DNA of 64,000 nucleotides from Actinomadura physcomitrii (GTDB lineage Bacteria > Actinomycetota > Actinomycetes > Streptosporangiales > Streptosporangiaceae): positions 1-64,000 of the forward strand of contig NZ_WBMS02000049.1 in NCBI RefSeq assembly GCF_008923205.2, written 5' to 3'. This document shows, piece by piece, positions 33,744-43,237 of the stretch. Under the pieces are notes generated by a model. That model did no database searches, was not told the DNA's origin, and was given only the letters and a program-made list of their open reading frames with translations. A program made the position numbers and the translations under genes. Each line of letters starts with the position of its first letter. Position 1 is the first letter of the stretch.

Positions 33744-33772
33744 GGCCGTCCCGGGTTCGTCCCGGGGCGGCC
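33744..33772 (+). terminator. Terminator hairpin between idh and mdh
   Basis: GGCCGTCCCGGG (33744-33755) pairs with CCCGGGGCGGCC (33761-33772), with one G-T pair and a TTCGT loop, followed by CTTCG. It is the most stable hairpin in the 376-base idh-mdh gap. The rest of that gap holds the CRISPR relic (33629-33747) and the mdh upstream region (about 33773-33972), in which I see no gene. Confidence 0.65.
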
Positions 33773-33972
33773 CTTCGCGTTCGCCGGGTGTGAACCATGC
33801 CGGGGCGGGCACCTGGCGCATGACGGGCGGGCGGCGCGCGATAGCCTGACGTCGGAAATATCTCGACGGCGAGAGAACCCGTGCGGCGGACCGGTTCCCT
33901 GGGCGCTCTTCGGCGGTCGGGTTCGAAGGATGGCCGCCTGAGCCCCGTCAGGTCACAGCAGGAGAAGGACGC

Positions 33973-34962
<990 letters not shown>

Positions 34963-34986
34963 CCGGCCGCGCCCGTACGCACTCGG

Positions 34987-35017
34987 CGAGCCCCGGACCT
35001 ACGCGGTCCGGGGCTCG
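34987..35017 (+). terminator. Terminator after mdh
   Basis: A perfect 12-bp stem: CGAGCCCCGGAC (34987-34998) with GTCCGGGGCTCG (35006-35017) and a 7-nt loop, followed by TTCG, 24 bases after the mdh stop. Confidence 0.8.
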
Positions 35018-35108
35018 TTCGCGTCGCGGTACCACCGAAATTCCCGCGAAGGTGTCGGCGGCGGTCGTTAGGGTGTGATCGCTTCGAAGGCGACGGGGAG
35101 GGACGCGG

Positions 35109-36878
35109 GTGGCGGAACAGGCTTTCCAGGTGGATCTGCGCGGGGTGGTGGATCTGCTCAGCCGCCATCTGTACGCGAGCCCGCGGGTGTACCTGCGGGA
35201 GCTGCTGCAGAACGCGGTGGACGCGATCACCGCGCGCGGCGCGGGCGGCGGCCGGGTGGTGATCGAGACCGGCGGCGGGGCGCTGCGGGTGCACGACGAC
35301 GGCGTGGGCCTGACGGCGGACGAGGTGCACACGCTGCTGGCGACGATCGGCCGGTCGTCGAAGCGGGACGAGCTGGGGTTCGCGCGGCACGACTTCCTCG
35401 GCCAGTTCGGCATCGGGCTGCTGTCGGGGTTCCTGGTGGCGGACGAGATCGAGGTGGTGTCGCGGTCGGCGAAGGGCGGCGACGCGGTCCGCTGGACGGG
35501 CCGGTCGGAGGGGAGCTACCGGGTCGAGCCCGGTGAGCGCGACGAGCCGGGCACGACGGTGACGCTGCGGCCGCGGCCCGGATCGGCGGAGCTGCTGAGC
35601 GCGCCGGTGGTGGCGGAGCTGGCCCGCGCCTACGGGGCGCTGCTGCCGATCGAGCTGGTCGTGGACGGGGTCGCGGTCACGGGGGAGGGCCCGCCGTGGC
35701 AGGCGTCCCACCGGGATCCGGCGGCGCGGCGGCGGGCGCTGGAGCGGTACTGCGAGGAGCTGTACGGGTTCACACCGTTCGACGTGGTGGACCTGGAGGT
35801 GGCGGAGGCGGGGCTGACCGGGGTCGCGTTCGTCCTGCCGGAGCCGGTGTCGCCGACGGCGCGCGCCGCGCACCGCGTCTACCTGAAGCGGATGCTGCTG
35901 GCGGAGAGCGTGCACGGGCTGCTGCCGGAGTGGGCGTTCTTCGTGCGGTGCGTGGTGGACGCGGGGGAGCTGCGGCCGACGGCGAGCCGGGAGGCGCTGT
36001 TCGAGGACGAGCTGCTGGAGTCGGCGCGGGAGGGCCTCGGGGAGGTGCTGCGGCAGTGGCTGGTGCGGCTGGCGGAGACCGATCCGCCGAAGCTGCGGGC
36101 CTTCCTGCGGCTGCACCAGCTCGGTGTGAAGGCGATGGCGCTGCACGACGACGACATGCTGCGGATCGTCGACCGGTGGATGGAGTACGAGACGTCGGCG
36201 GGCCCGATGACGCTGCGCGAGTTCCGGCGGCGGCATCCGGGCGGCCGGTTCACCGGGAGCGTGGAGGAGTTCCGGCGGCTGTCGGCGGTGGCGGGCGCGC
36301 AGGGCGTCGGCCTCGTCAACGGCGGCTACGTGCACGACACGGAGATCATCGAGCGGCTGCCGGACCTCGATCCGGACGCCCGGCTGGCGCGGCTGGACGC
36401 GTCCGAGCTGACCACGACGTTCGGGGTGCTGGACCCGGCGGCGGAGCTGGCGCTGCGGCCGTTCCTGGCGGCGGCGCAGCGGGCGGTGGAGCGGCTCGGC
36501 TGCGAGGTCGTCGTCCGGGACTTCGACCCGGCGTCGCTGCCGGCGCTGTACCTGACCAGCCGGGACGCGCAGTTCCGGGAGGAGCTGTCGCGGGCGCGGG
36601 AGGAGGCCGGCGAGCTGTGGGCGGACGTGCTCGGCGCGGTCGGCGCGACCACCGGTGTGGAGCGCCCGCAGCTGGTGCTGAACTACCGCAATCCGCTGAC
36701 GCGGCGCGTGACGGCGCTCGGTGACGGGGGGCCGGTGGAGCCGGCCGTGCAGGCGCTGTACGGGCAGGCGCTGCTGCTCGGGCACCATCCGCTGCGTCCG
36801 GCGGACACGGCGGTGCTGAACCGTTCGTTCATCGGCCTGCTGGAGTGGGCCGTGCATCCCCCGGAGGCGGGCCGGTGA
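35109..36878 (+). CDS. HSP90/HtpG-like ATPase
   Basis: A 589-residue GHKL ATPase. The N-terminal nucleotide-binding domain (about 1-190) has LRELLQNAVDAIT, RVHDDGVGLTADEV, TIGRSSKRDE and FLGQFGIGLLSGF. The middle domain includes RVYLKRMLLAESVHGLLPEWAFFVRCVVDAGELRPTASREAL, corresponding to the HtpG segment with the catalytic Arg. The C-terminal half diverges from classic HtpG and the protein is slightly shorter. GTG start with GGAGGGA upstream. Its end overlaps the TPR gene (GTGA), so it is probably a chaperone dedicated to that partner's pathway. Confidence 0.88.
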   Translation: MAEQAFQVDLRGVVDLLSRHLYASPRVYLRELLQNAVDAITARGAGGGRVVIETGGGALRVHDDGVGLTADEVHTLLATIGRSSKRDELGFARHDFLGQFGIGLLSGFLVADEIEVVSRSAKGGDAVRWTGRSEGSYRVEPGERDEPGTTVTLRPRPGSAELLSAPVVAELARAYGALLPIELVVDGVAVTGEGPPWQASHRDPAARRRALERYCEELYGFTPFDVVDLEVAEAGLTGVAFVLPEPVSPTARAAHRVYLKRMLLAESVHGLLPEWAFFVRCVVDAGELRPTASREALFEDELLESAREGLGEVLRQWLVRLAETDPPKLRAFLRLHQLGVKAMALHDDDMLRIVDRWMEYETSAGPMTLREFRRRHPGGRFTGSVEEFRRLSAVAGAQGVGLVNGGYVHDTEIIERLPDLDPDARLARLDASELTTTFGVLDPAAELALRPFLAAAQRAVERLGCEVVVRDFDPASLPALYLTSRDAQFREELSRAREEAGELWADVLGAVGATTGVERPQLVLNYRNPLTRRVTALGDGGPVEPAVQALYGQALLLGHHPLRPADTAVLNRSFIGLLEWAVHPPEAGR

Positions 36879-39550
36879 GTGTCGACGACGTGTACGCGCT
36901 GATGACGCGGTCGCAGGAGCTTCCGTACGGGGAGGCGCGGACGGTCCTGGTGGAGGACGCGCTGCGCCGCGCGGAGGAGGCGGCCGACGAGGTGCTGGCG
37001 TTCCGGGTACGCCTCCGGCTGACCGACGCGTACCAGTTCGGCGGCGAGCCGGCGAAGGCGTTCGCGACGTTCGGGCGGACGCTGGCCGAGCACGACCGCG
37101 ACCCCGGCCGGTTCGACGAGCCGCTGGTGCTGCTGTGGCAGATGAAGGCGGTGGTGAGCTCCCTGACGAAGTTCCCGGAGATCCCGCTCGACCGGACGCG
37201 GGCGGTGCTGGACGACATGGAGCGCCGCTACCGGGCGGGCGGCCACAGCCTCCAGGCGGTGTACCGGCGGCGGCACATCGTGGCGCGGCATCTCGGGGAC
37301 CCGTCGGCGGACGAGTGGTTCGCGCGGTGGCGGGCGGCGCAGCGGGACCGGCTGTCGGACTGCGAGGGCTGCGATCCGACGGGGATGGTGGCGCATCTGG
37401 CGGACGCCGGGCGGTACGAGGAGGCCGCGGAGATCGCGGCGCCGGTGCTGGCGTCCGAGCTGTCGTGCAAGGAGCAGCCGCAGGGGATCCAGACGGCGAT
37501 GCTGCCGGTGTACCTGCGGACGGGCCGTCCGGAGGCGGCGGCGGACGCGCACCGCCGTGCGTACCGGGCGCACCGGCGGCAGATCGCCGATCTCGGCGAC
37601 ATCGCCGACCATCTGGAGTTCTGCGCGCTGACCGGGAACGACGCGCGCGGGCTGGAGATCGTGCAGCGGCATCTCGGGTGGCTGGACCGGGCGCCGCACG
37701 CGCACGCGGAGATGATGTTCGCCGCGGCGGCGGCCGCCGTGCTGGGCCGGGTCGCGGCGTCCGGGCGGGACGGGGTGACGGTCCGTCGTCCCGCGTCGGG
37801 AGGCCGTGCTGCGGAAGACGTGCCGGTCGCGGAGCTGCGCGCCGAGCTGGAGGGCCGCGCGACGGACCTGGCGGCGCGGTTCGACGCCCGCAACGGCACG
37901 TCCCACCAGGGCGACAAGGTGCGCGCCGTGCTGGCGGCCGAGCCGCTCTTCGGGTTCGTCCCGCTGGCCGCCCATCACCGCCGCCCGTCCCCGGCCCCCG
38001 CACCTGCTACGGAGCCGGAACGCGGCGACGACGGCATCGCGTCCATCGACGACCTCGACGCCCTTCTCGCGATCGCCGACGAGCGCCGGACCAGCCGCGA
38101 CATGCCCCGCACGCTGGCCGCGTGGCGGCGCTTCGACGCGCTCGCCGAGACGGCCGCGCCGACCCCGCTGCAGAGCGCCCGGCGGCTGGACGGCCGGGGC
38201 GTCGAGCTGGCCGTGGACGGCGACCGCGAGGGCGCGGTCGCGGCCTGGGAGGAGGCGTCGCGGCGGTTCGCGGAGCTGGGCCAGGAGGACCGGCGGCAGC
38301 GGGTGCTGAGCCGGCTCGGGGCGCTGCGGTTCGAGCTGGGCGACGAGCGGGGCCTGGCCGAGATGGCCGCCGCGGCCGATCACTTCGCGGCGGGTTCCGG
38401 GGAGGACGGGGCGGCGACGGCGGCGCTGCTCCGGCTCGCCGGTGCCCATCTGGACCGCGACCGGCCCGCCGACGCGCTCGCCGCGCTGGACCGGGTCGTC
38501 CCGGACGACGCCCCCGACCGGGCCGGTGAGCTGTGGTTCCTGCGGGGCCGCGCGCTGCTGCAGACCGGCGACGAGGACGGCGCGGACGCGGCGCTGCGCC
38601 GCTCGCTCGCCGAGGCGCGCGCGTCGGACGACCCCGGAACGGTGGCGGCGCCCGCGCTGCTGCTCGCCCAGGTCCTCGCCCGGCGGCCCCCGGCGGAGGA
38701 CGGCGCCGGCCCGGCGGAGGAGACGTTCGCGCTGCTCGACGAGGTGATCGGCGTGCTGCGCGAGCCGTCGCCGATGCGGGCGATCGCGCACACCGAGCGG
38801 GGGCTCGCGCTGCTGTCGGCGGGGCGCGCGGCGGACGCGGTCGCCGATCTCGCCGAGGGGGTCGCGGCGTGGACGGCCGAGGGCTTTCAGGAGCGGGCCG
38901 TCCGGCTGCGCGTGGACCTCGCCGCCGGGTACCTGGAGGCCGGGCGGCACCTGGAGGCGGCGGAGGCCGCCGAGGAGGCGCTGCCCGGGCTGGACGAGGG
39001 CGACGCGCGGCGCTGCCGGCTGATCCTCGCGCACGCGCAGAAGGGCATGGGGGAGGAGGACGGGGCGGACACGTTCGCGTCCCTCGCCGAGACCGCCGTG
39101 CGGGACGGTGAGCCGGGCGCCGCCGCGCACTTCCTGGAGGAGGCGGCGGAGATCCTCACGAATCTGGACAAGGACGCCCTCGCCGCCGAGCGTTTCGGGG
39201 AGGCCGCCGACGCCTACGCCGGGGCGGGCGACCCGCAGGGCGCCGTCCGGGCGCGCCGCCGCGCCGCGATGTGCCACCTGTGGAGCGGCGAGCCGGAGAA
39301 GGCCGTCACGACGGTGGAGGCGGCCCGCGCGGCACTGGACGCCCTGCCGGACGGCCCTCCCCGCGTCTGGGAGACGGCGCTGGTGTCGTACGACCAGGCC
39401 CGCATCCTCGCGCAGACGGGGCGTCCGGCGGACGCGGAGGCGCACGCGTCCGCCGCGGTGGACGGCTTCCGGTCCCTGGAGGAGACCGGTCCCGCCGACC
39501 AGGCCGCCGCGCTCCTCACCGACATCAGGTCGGCGCTCCAGGAGGAGTGA
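36875..39550 (+). CDS. Large tetratricopeptide-repeat protein coupled to the HSP90-like ATPase
   Basis: An 891-residue, almost wholly helical protein. TPR-like pairs recur throughout (for example DAYQFGGEPAKAFATFGRTL near 47, LADAGRYEEAAEIAAPVL, LRRSLAEARASD, AAGYLEAGRHLEAAEAAEEAL, AMCHLWSGEPEKAVTTVEAA). A low-complexity Pro/Ala linker lies near residue 370. A CxxC occurs in LSDCEGCDPTG. GTG at 36875 overlaps the ATPase stop, implying equal expression and physical partnership: the TPRs may dock the chaperone or its clients. No enzymatic domain is seen. Confidence 0.8.
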   Translation: MSVDDVYALMTRSQELPYGEARTVLVEDALRRAEEAADEVLAFRVRLRLTDAYQFGGEPAKAFATFGRTLAEHDRDPGRFDEPLVLLWQMKAVVSSLTKFPEIPLDRTRAVLDDMERRYRAGGHSLQAVYRRRHIVARHLGDPSADEWFARWRAAQRDRLSDCEGCDPTGMVAHLADAGRYEEAAEIAAPVLASELSCKEQPQGIQTAMLPVYLRTGRPEAAADAHRRAYRAHRRQIADLGDIADHLEFCALTGNDARGLEIVQRHLGWLDRAPHAHAEMMFAAAAAAVLGRVAASGRDGVTVRRPASGGRAAEDVPVAELRAELEGRATDLAARFDARNGTSHQGDKVRAVLAAEPLFGFVPLAAHHRRPSPAPAPATEPERGDDGIASIDDLDALLAIADERRTSRDMPRTLAAWRRFDALAETAAPTPLQSARRLDGRGVELAVDGDREGAVAAWEEASRRFAELGQEDRRQRVLSRLGALRFELGDERGLAEMAAAADHFAAGSGEDGAATAALLRLAGAHLDRDRPADALAALDRVVPDDAPDRAGELWFLRGRALLQTGDEDGADAALRRSLAEARASDDPGTVAAPALLLAQVLARRPPAEDGAGPAEETFALLDEVIGVLREPSPMRAIAHTERGLALLSAGRAADAVADLAEGVAAWTAEGFQERAVRLRVDLAAGYLEAGRHLEAAEAAEEALPGLDEGDARRCRLILAHAQKGMGEEDGADTFASLAETAVRDGEPGAAAHFLEEAAEILTNLDKDALAAERFGEAADAYAGAGDPQGAVRARRRAAMCHLWSGEPEKAVTTVEAARAALDALPDGPPRVWETALVSYDQARILAQTGRPADAEAHASAAVDGFRSLEETGPADQAAALLTDIRSALQEE

Positions 39551-39573
39551 CGCGCCCGGCGGGCCGACGCATC

Positions 39574-39663
39574 CAGACCAGGCGACGCGTTCAAGCCGGG
39601 CGGCGAGCCCAGGCCGGGCGGCGGGCCCAGGCCAGGCGGCGGGGTCAGGCCAGGCGGCGGGCG
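39574..39663. repeat. Five 18-bp tandem repeats reaching into galK
   Basis: Five contiguous 18-bp units based on CAGGCCGGGCGGCGGGCC, at 39574, 39592, 39610, 39628 and 39646, with the first the most diverged. The galK stop (39645-39647) lies at the junction of units four and five, so the last unit encodes the end of GalK and the other four lie in the convergent gap after the TPR gene. Expansion or contraction would alter the 3' regions of both genes. Confidence 0.8.
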
Positions 39664-40790
39664 CCGGCGGACGGGACGGCGTCGAGGAACTCCGGCGCCG
39701 TCCAGCCGCGCTTGGCGTAGCCGGCCGCGATCGCGTCCCGCACCCGGCCGGCGCGGTCGGACGCGGTCAGCACGATCACCGATCCGCCGAACCCGCCGCC
39801 GATCATGCGGCCGCCGCGGGCGCCCGCGCGCAGCGCCGCGTCGACGGCGGTGTCGGCCTCCGGCCAGGAGATCTCGAACTGGTCGCGCAGCGACAGGTGC
39901 GAGGCGTTCAGCATCGCGCCGAGCTCGCCGACGGCGCCGGCGCGCAGCAGCCCGACGGACGCCTCGACGCGGTGGTTCTCGGTGACGACGTGCTGGACGC
40001 GGCGCCGCAGCACGGGGTCGCGGAGCCGGCCGAGCGCGCCCGCGAGGTCCTTGACGTCGCGGAGCGCCTCCACGCCGAGCCGCGCGGCGGCCTCCTCGCA
40101 TTCGGCGCGCCGCCGCCCGTAGTCGCCGCCGGTGAGGACGTGGGAGGCGCGGGTGTCGACGGCGAGGAGCGTCAGCCCGGCCTGCGACGGGTCGAAGGGG
40201 ACCTGGGCGGACAGGCCGCTGCGGCAGTCGAGCAGCAGCGCGTGGCCGGGCGTGGCGAGCAGCGACGCGGACTGGTCCATCAGCCCGCACGGCATGCCGA
40301 CCTGCTCGTTCTCGGCGCGCTGCGCGAGCCGGGCCAGCTCCGGCCGGTCGATCTCGACGCCGTGCAGGTCGCAGAGCGCGAGCGCGGTCGCGCACTCCAG
40401 CGCGGCCGAGGACGACAGGCCGGCGCCCTGCGGCAGGTCGGAGTCGATCAGCAGGGACGCGCCGCCGGTGCCGTGCTCGCGCAGCACCCGCGCCATGCCG
40501 ACCGGGTAGGCGGCCCAGGCCCGCTCGGACGGCCAGCCCTCGGAGACGACCGTCCCGCCCTCGACGGGCGCGGAGACGGTGCCGCCGGCCTGCCGGGAGC
40601 GGACCTCGACGACCCCGTCGTCGCGGCGCGCGGCGGCCACCGACACGCCCCGCGACAGCGCGAACGGCAGGACGAGGCCGTCGTTGTAGTCGGTGTGCTC
40701 GCCGATCAGGTTGATCCGCCCGGGGGCGTGCCAGACGCCCTCGGCGGCGCGCCCGAACGCCTCGCCGAAGGCGGTGCGCAGATCGGTCAT
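39645..40790 (-). CDS. galK: Galactokinase
   Basis: A 381-residue GHMP kinase that phosphorylates galactose at C1. Signature APGRINLIGEHTDYNDGLVLPFAL near residue 22, phosphate loop LPQGAGLSSSAALECATALAL near 135, the catalytic Asp region GMPCGLMDQSASLLA, and motif 3 GGRMIGGGFGGSVIVL. ATG overlaps the galE stop (ATGA). The final codons fall in an 18-bp tandem repeat. It works with GalE in the Leloir pathway; galT is not in the window. Confidence 0.96.
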   Translation of the reverse strand: MTDLRTAFGEAFGRAAEGVWHAPGRINLIGEHTDYNDGLVLPFALSRGVSVAAARRDDGVVEVRSRQAGGTVSAPVEGGTVVSEGWPSERAWAAYPVGMARVLREHGTGGASLLIDSDLPQGAGLSSSAALECATALALCDLHGVEIDRPELARLAQRAENEQVGMPCGLMDQSASLLATPGHALLLDCRSGLSAQVPFDPSQAGLTLLAVDTRASHVLTGGDYGRRRAECEEAAARLGVEALRDVKDLAGALGRLRDPVLRRRVQHVVTENHRVEASVGLLRAGAVGELGAMLNASHLSLRDQFEISWPEADTAVDAALRAGARGGRMIGGGFGGSVIVLTASDRAGRVRDAIAAGYAKRGWTAPEFLDAVPSAGARRLA

Positions 40791-41740
40791 CGCGAGCGCA
40801 GGAAGGTCCAGGCGTCCGACACCATGGCGCGCAGGTCCCGCTCGGGCTTCCAGCCGAGCTGCGACTGGATCTTGTCGGAGGACGCGATCAGCACCGCCGG
40901 GTCGCCGGGGCGGCGCGGGTGGACCTCGGCCGGGATGTCGCGCCCGGTGACCTCGCGGCACACCTCGATGACCTCGCGGACGGAGTTGCCGGTGCCGCTG
41001 CCGAGGTTGAAGATCTGGTGGGCGCCGGGCTCGCAGGCGTCCAGGGCGAGCAGGTGGGCGCGGCCGAGGTCGGCGACGTGGATGTAGTCTCGGACGCAGG
41101 TGCCGTCGGCGGTCGGGTAGTCCTCGCCGAACATCTTGACCGCCTCGCCCTGCCCGAGCGCCACCTTCAGCACGTTCGGAATCAGGTGGGTCTCGACGGT
41201 GTGCCGCTCGCCCTGCGTGCCGTAGGCGCCCGCGACGTTGAAGTAGCGCAGCGAGACGCCGCCGATGCCGTGCAGCCGCGCGTACTCGGCGAGCGTGGTG
41301 TCGATCGCCAGCTTGGACGCGCCGTACGGGTTGGTGGGCCGGGTCGGGTCGGTCTCCAGGATCGGCGTCGACTCGGGCTCGCCGTAGCAGGCGGCCGTGG
41401 AGGAGAACACGATCCGCGGGACCCCGGCGACCCGCATCGCCTCCAGCAGCGCGAGCGACTCGCCGAGGTTCTTGTCCCAGTACAGGCCCGGCTTCTCGAC
41501 GGACTCGCCGACCAGCGACTTGGCCGCGAAGTGCAGCACGGCGTCGAACCCGGCGCCGCCCATCACCTCGGCGGCGGCGCCGCGCAGCGTGCCGCGCACC
41601 AGCCGCGCCCCGGCGGGGACGGCGTCCTCGTGCCCGGTGGACAGGTCGTCCAGGACGACGACCTCGTGCCCCGCCTCCAGCAGCAGTGCGGAGACGACGC
41701 TGCCGATGTAGCCGGCGCCTCCGGTGACGAGCAGCTTCAC
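40787..41740 (-). CDS. galE: UDP-glucose 4-epimerase
   Basis: A 317-residue short-chain dehydrogenase-type epimerase. NAD-binding TGGAGYIGSVVSALL at the N-terminus, DDLSTGHEDAVP, catalytic S-S-T in FSSTAACYGEP and Y-x-x-x-K in NPYGASKLAID, then RYFNVAGA and CVRDYIHVADLGRAHLLAL. GGAGG lies seven bases before GTG 41740. It precedes and overlaps galK. It interconverts UDP-galactose and UDP-glucose for galactose use and for cell-wall or exopolysaccharide precursors. Confidence 0.96.
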   Translation of the reverse strand: MKLLVTGGAGYIGSVVSALLLEAGHEVVVLDDLSTGHEDAVPAGARLVRGTLRGAAAEVMGGAGFDAVLHFAAKSLVGESVEKPGLYWDKNLGESLALLEAMRVAGVPRIVFSSTAACYGEPESTPILETDPTRPTNPYGASKLAIDTTLAEYARLHGIGGVSLRYFNVAGAYGTQGERHTVETHLIPNVLKVALGQGEAVKMFGEDYPTADGTCVRDYIHVADLGRAHLLALDACEPGAHQIFNLGSGTGNSVREVIEVCREVTGRDIPAEVHPRRPGDPAVLIASSDKIQSQLGWKPERDLRAMVSDAWTFLRSR

Positions 41741-41787
41741 GTACGGACCTCCCGGGAAGACAACAGGACGGCGGGGTGCCGTCCAGG

Positions 41788-42633
41788 CTATCCGCAACCC
41801 CGCCCCCGGACGCCCCGACTCGGGGGACGGACCGGGCCGCCGGCGGAGTCGAGCCGGATGATGCTCTGCCCCTCCCGCGTCACGCTGATCCCGAAAAGCC
41901 CGATGCCGGGTGAACCGGCATCGGCCCAGCGCCGTTTGAGGGCGTTCCGCTCCGCCTGCGGGATCCGCTGGCCGCGCAGCGGCATGAACCAGGACGGCGC
42001 GACGAATCGTCCGGACGCCCGGCCTTCCTCGTCCACGGTGAGGAGCGCCAGCGGGCCGTCCGGGTGGAAGGTCGGTGCCCACGGGGCCAGGATCACGCCG
42101 CCCGGCCGCGTCTGCTCCACCCACGCGTACGGCAGCTCGGCCACCGCCGCCGTGGCGATCAGCCGGTCATAGGGGGCGTTCGCGGGATACCCGGCCTCCC
42201 CGTCGCCCTCGATCACCTGGACCGCGCAGCCGAACCCGGTCAGGTTCCGCCGTGCCGACCCGGCCACCGCCGGATCGATCTCCACCGTGGTCACGTTCTC
42301 CGCGCCGGTGATCTGCGCCATCAGGGCGGCGTTCCAGCCGGTGCCCGTACCGATCTCCAGTACCCGGTGCCCGGGACGCAGATCCAGCAGTTCGAGCATC
42401 TCCCGGACGACGCGCGGCGCCGAGCACGAGCTGGTGGGCCATACGCCCCTGGTGGTCGCGCCGTCGTCGATCTGGGTCGTCACGGCGTCCTCCGAGCGCA
42501 CCAGCGCCCACCAGCCCTCGGGGTCGTCCTCTCGGCGCAGCGGCACCGCCCAGCCGTCGTCCCGCCTGATCCAGACCAGGTCGGGGACGAACGCATGGCG
42601 GGGCACGGCGTCGAACGCCGCCCGGACGCTCAT
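41788..42633 (-). CDS. Protein-L-isoaspartate-methyltransferase-like SAM methyltransferase
   Basis: A 281-residue SAM-dependent methyltransferase of the PCMT fold. N-terminal VPRHAFVPDLVW, then SSCSAPRVVREMLELLDLRPGHRVLEIGTGTGWNAALMAQITG (motif I), VTTVEIDPAVAGSARRNL (post I) and LIATAAVAELPYAWVEQTRPGGVILAPWAP. The long insertion WWALVRSEDAVTTQIDDG and the C-terminal extension set it apart from repair PCMTs and resemble the methyltransferases seen near actinobacterial peptide loci. ATG overlaps the stop of the zinc-motif microprotein (ATGA). The substrate could be a protein carboxylate or a peptide; unassigned. Confidence 0.85.
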   Translation of the reverse strand: MSVRAAFDAVPRHAFVPDLVWIRRDDGWAVPLRREDDPEGWWALVRSEDAVTTQIDDGATTRGVWPTSSCSAPRVVREMLELLDLRPGHRVLEIGTGTGWNAALMAQITGAENVTTVEIDPAVAGSARRNLTGFGCAVQVIEGDGEAGYPANAPYDRLIATAAVAELPYAWVEQTRPGGVILAPWAPTFHPDGPLALLTVDEEGRASGRFVAPSWFMPLRGQRIPQAERNALKRRWADAGSPGIGLFGISVTREGQSIIRLDSAGGPVRPPSRGVRGRGCG

Positions 42634-42755
42634 GCCTTCCCCGATCCGTTGCAGCCCGGGCAGGTCACGTCCTGCTCCTTGTTGTCGTTGTTGACGGTGA
42701 CCTTCCCGCTCCCGCCGCACATGCCACAGTTCGCCGGATTCTCGTGTCTTCCCAT
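42630..42755 (-). CDS. 41-residue DnaJ-like zinc-motif microprotein
   Basis: A 41-residue protein starting at ATG 42755 after GAGGGG. Two C-x-x-C-x-G-x-G motifs, NCGMCGGSGK and TCPGCNGSGKA, are joined by a polar linker with acidic and basic residues. This equals one zinc-binding unit of the DnaJ cysteine-rich domain standing alone. It overlaps the methyltransferase start by four bases and follows the 120-residue gene by 11 bases, so the three form an operon. It may be a zinc-dependent adaptor for the methyltransferase; that is inference. Confidence 0.75.
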   Translation of the reverse strand: MGRHENPANCGMCGGSGKVTVNNDNKEQDVTCPGCNGSGKA

Positions 42756-42766
42756 GCCCCGGCCCC

Positions 42767-43129
42767 TCAGCGGGCCCAGTGGGAGGTTCGCGACCCTACC
42801 TCGCCGGGCTGAGCCCGGAGGGCCCGTTCGAGCGTGTCGGCCGCGCCGTCCGGATCGTCCGCGCGGCCGATCCGGCTGCCGTCCGCCGCCCACGTGAACG
42901 CCCATCCCTCGGCCCGGTCGAAGTCGCAGCCGATATCGGCGGTGTGCGCGATGTCGTACTTGTTGAGGACGAACAGCACCGAGCAGCCGGCCCGCATCGC
43001 GAAGATCGCCTTAATGCCCGTTTTATTGTGATTGATTGAGTAATGTAGCCCTTCCAGGAATACCCGCCGCTGGTTCGACGGAAGCGGCCGGTCGTCCGTT
43101 CCCGCGTCCCGTGGACCCTCGTGGCTCAT
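42767..43129 (-). CDS. Hypothetical protein, first gene of the methyltransferase operon
   Basis: A 120-residue soluble protein of no family known to me. It has a polar N-terminus (MSHEGPRDAGTDDR), a central alpha/beta-like stretch with KTGIKAIFAMRAGCSVLFVLNKYDIAHTADIGCDFD, then an acidic helix and a basic end. AAGGAG lies eight bases before the ATG. It is followed 11 bases later by the zinc microprotein, and diverges from the XRE gene at 43238 across about 108 bases. The coupling implies a shared role with the methyltransferase. Confidence 0.65.
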   Translation of the reverse strand: MSHEGPRDAGTDDRPLPSNQRRVFLEGLHYSINHNKTGIKAIFAMRAGCSVLFVLNKYDIAHTADIGCDFDRAEGWAFTWAADGSRIGRADDPDGAADTLERALRAQPGEVGSRTSHWAR

Positions 43130-43237
43130 CGCCCTTACTCCTTGCCTATCCGAGATTTCATGTTTCCCTGACAGAGTTCTCGGATCGGGCTAGCTTGGCT
43201 AGGCGAGGGCAACAAATTCAACAAGCTGGAGGGTGTG

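Noticed and set aside
33629..33747. A functional CRISPR array
   Set aside because: Only one spacer, decayed first repeat, a missing third spacer and no cas genes in the window. It is treated as a relic.
34987..35017. A regulatory RNA after mdh
   Set aside because: A single perfect stem right after the stop is adequately explained as a terminator.
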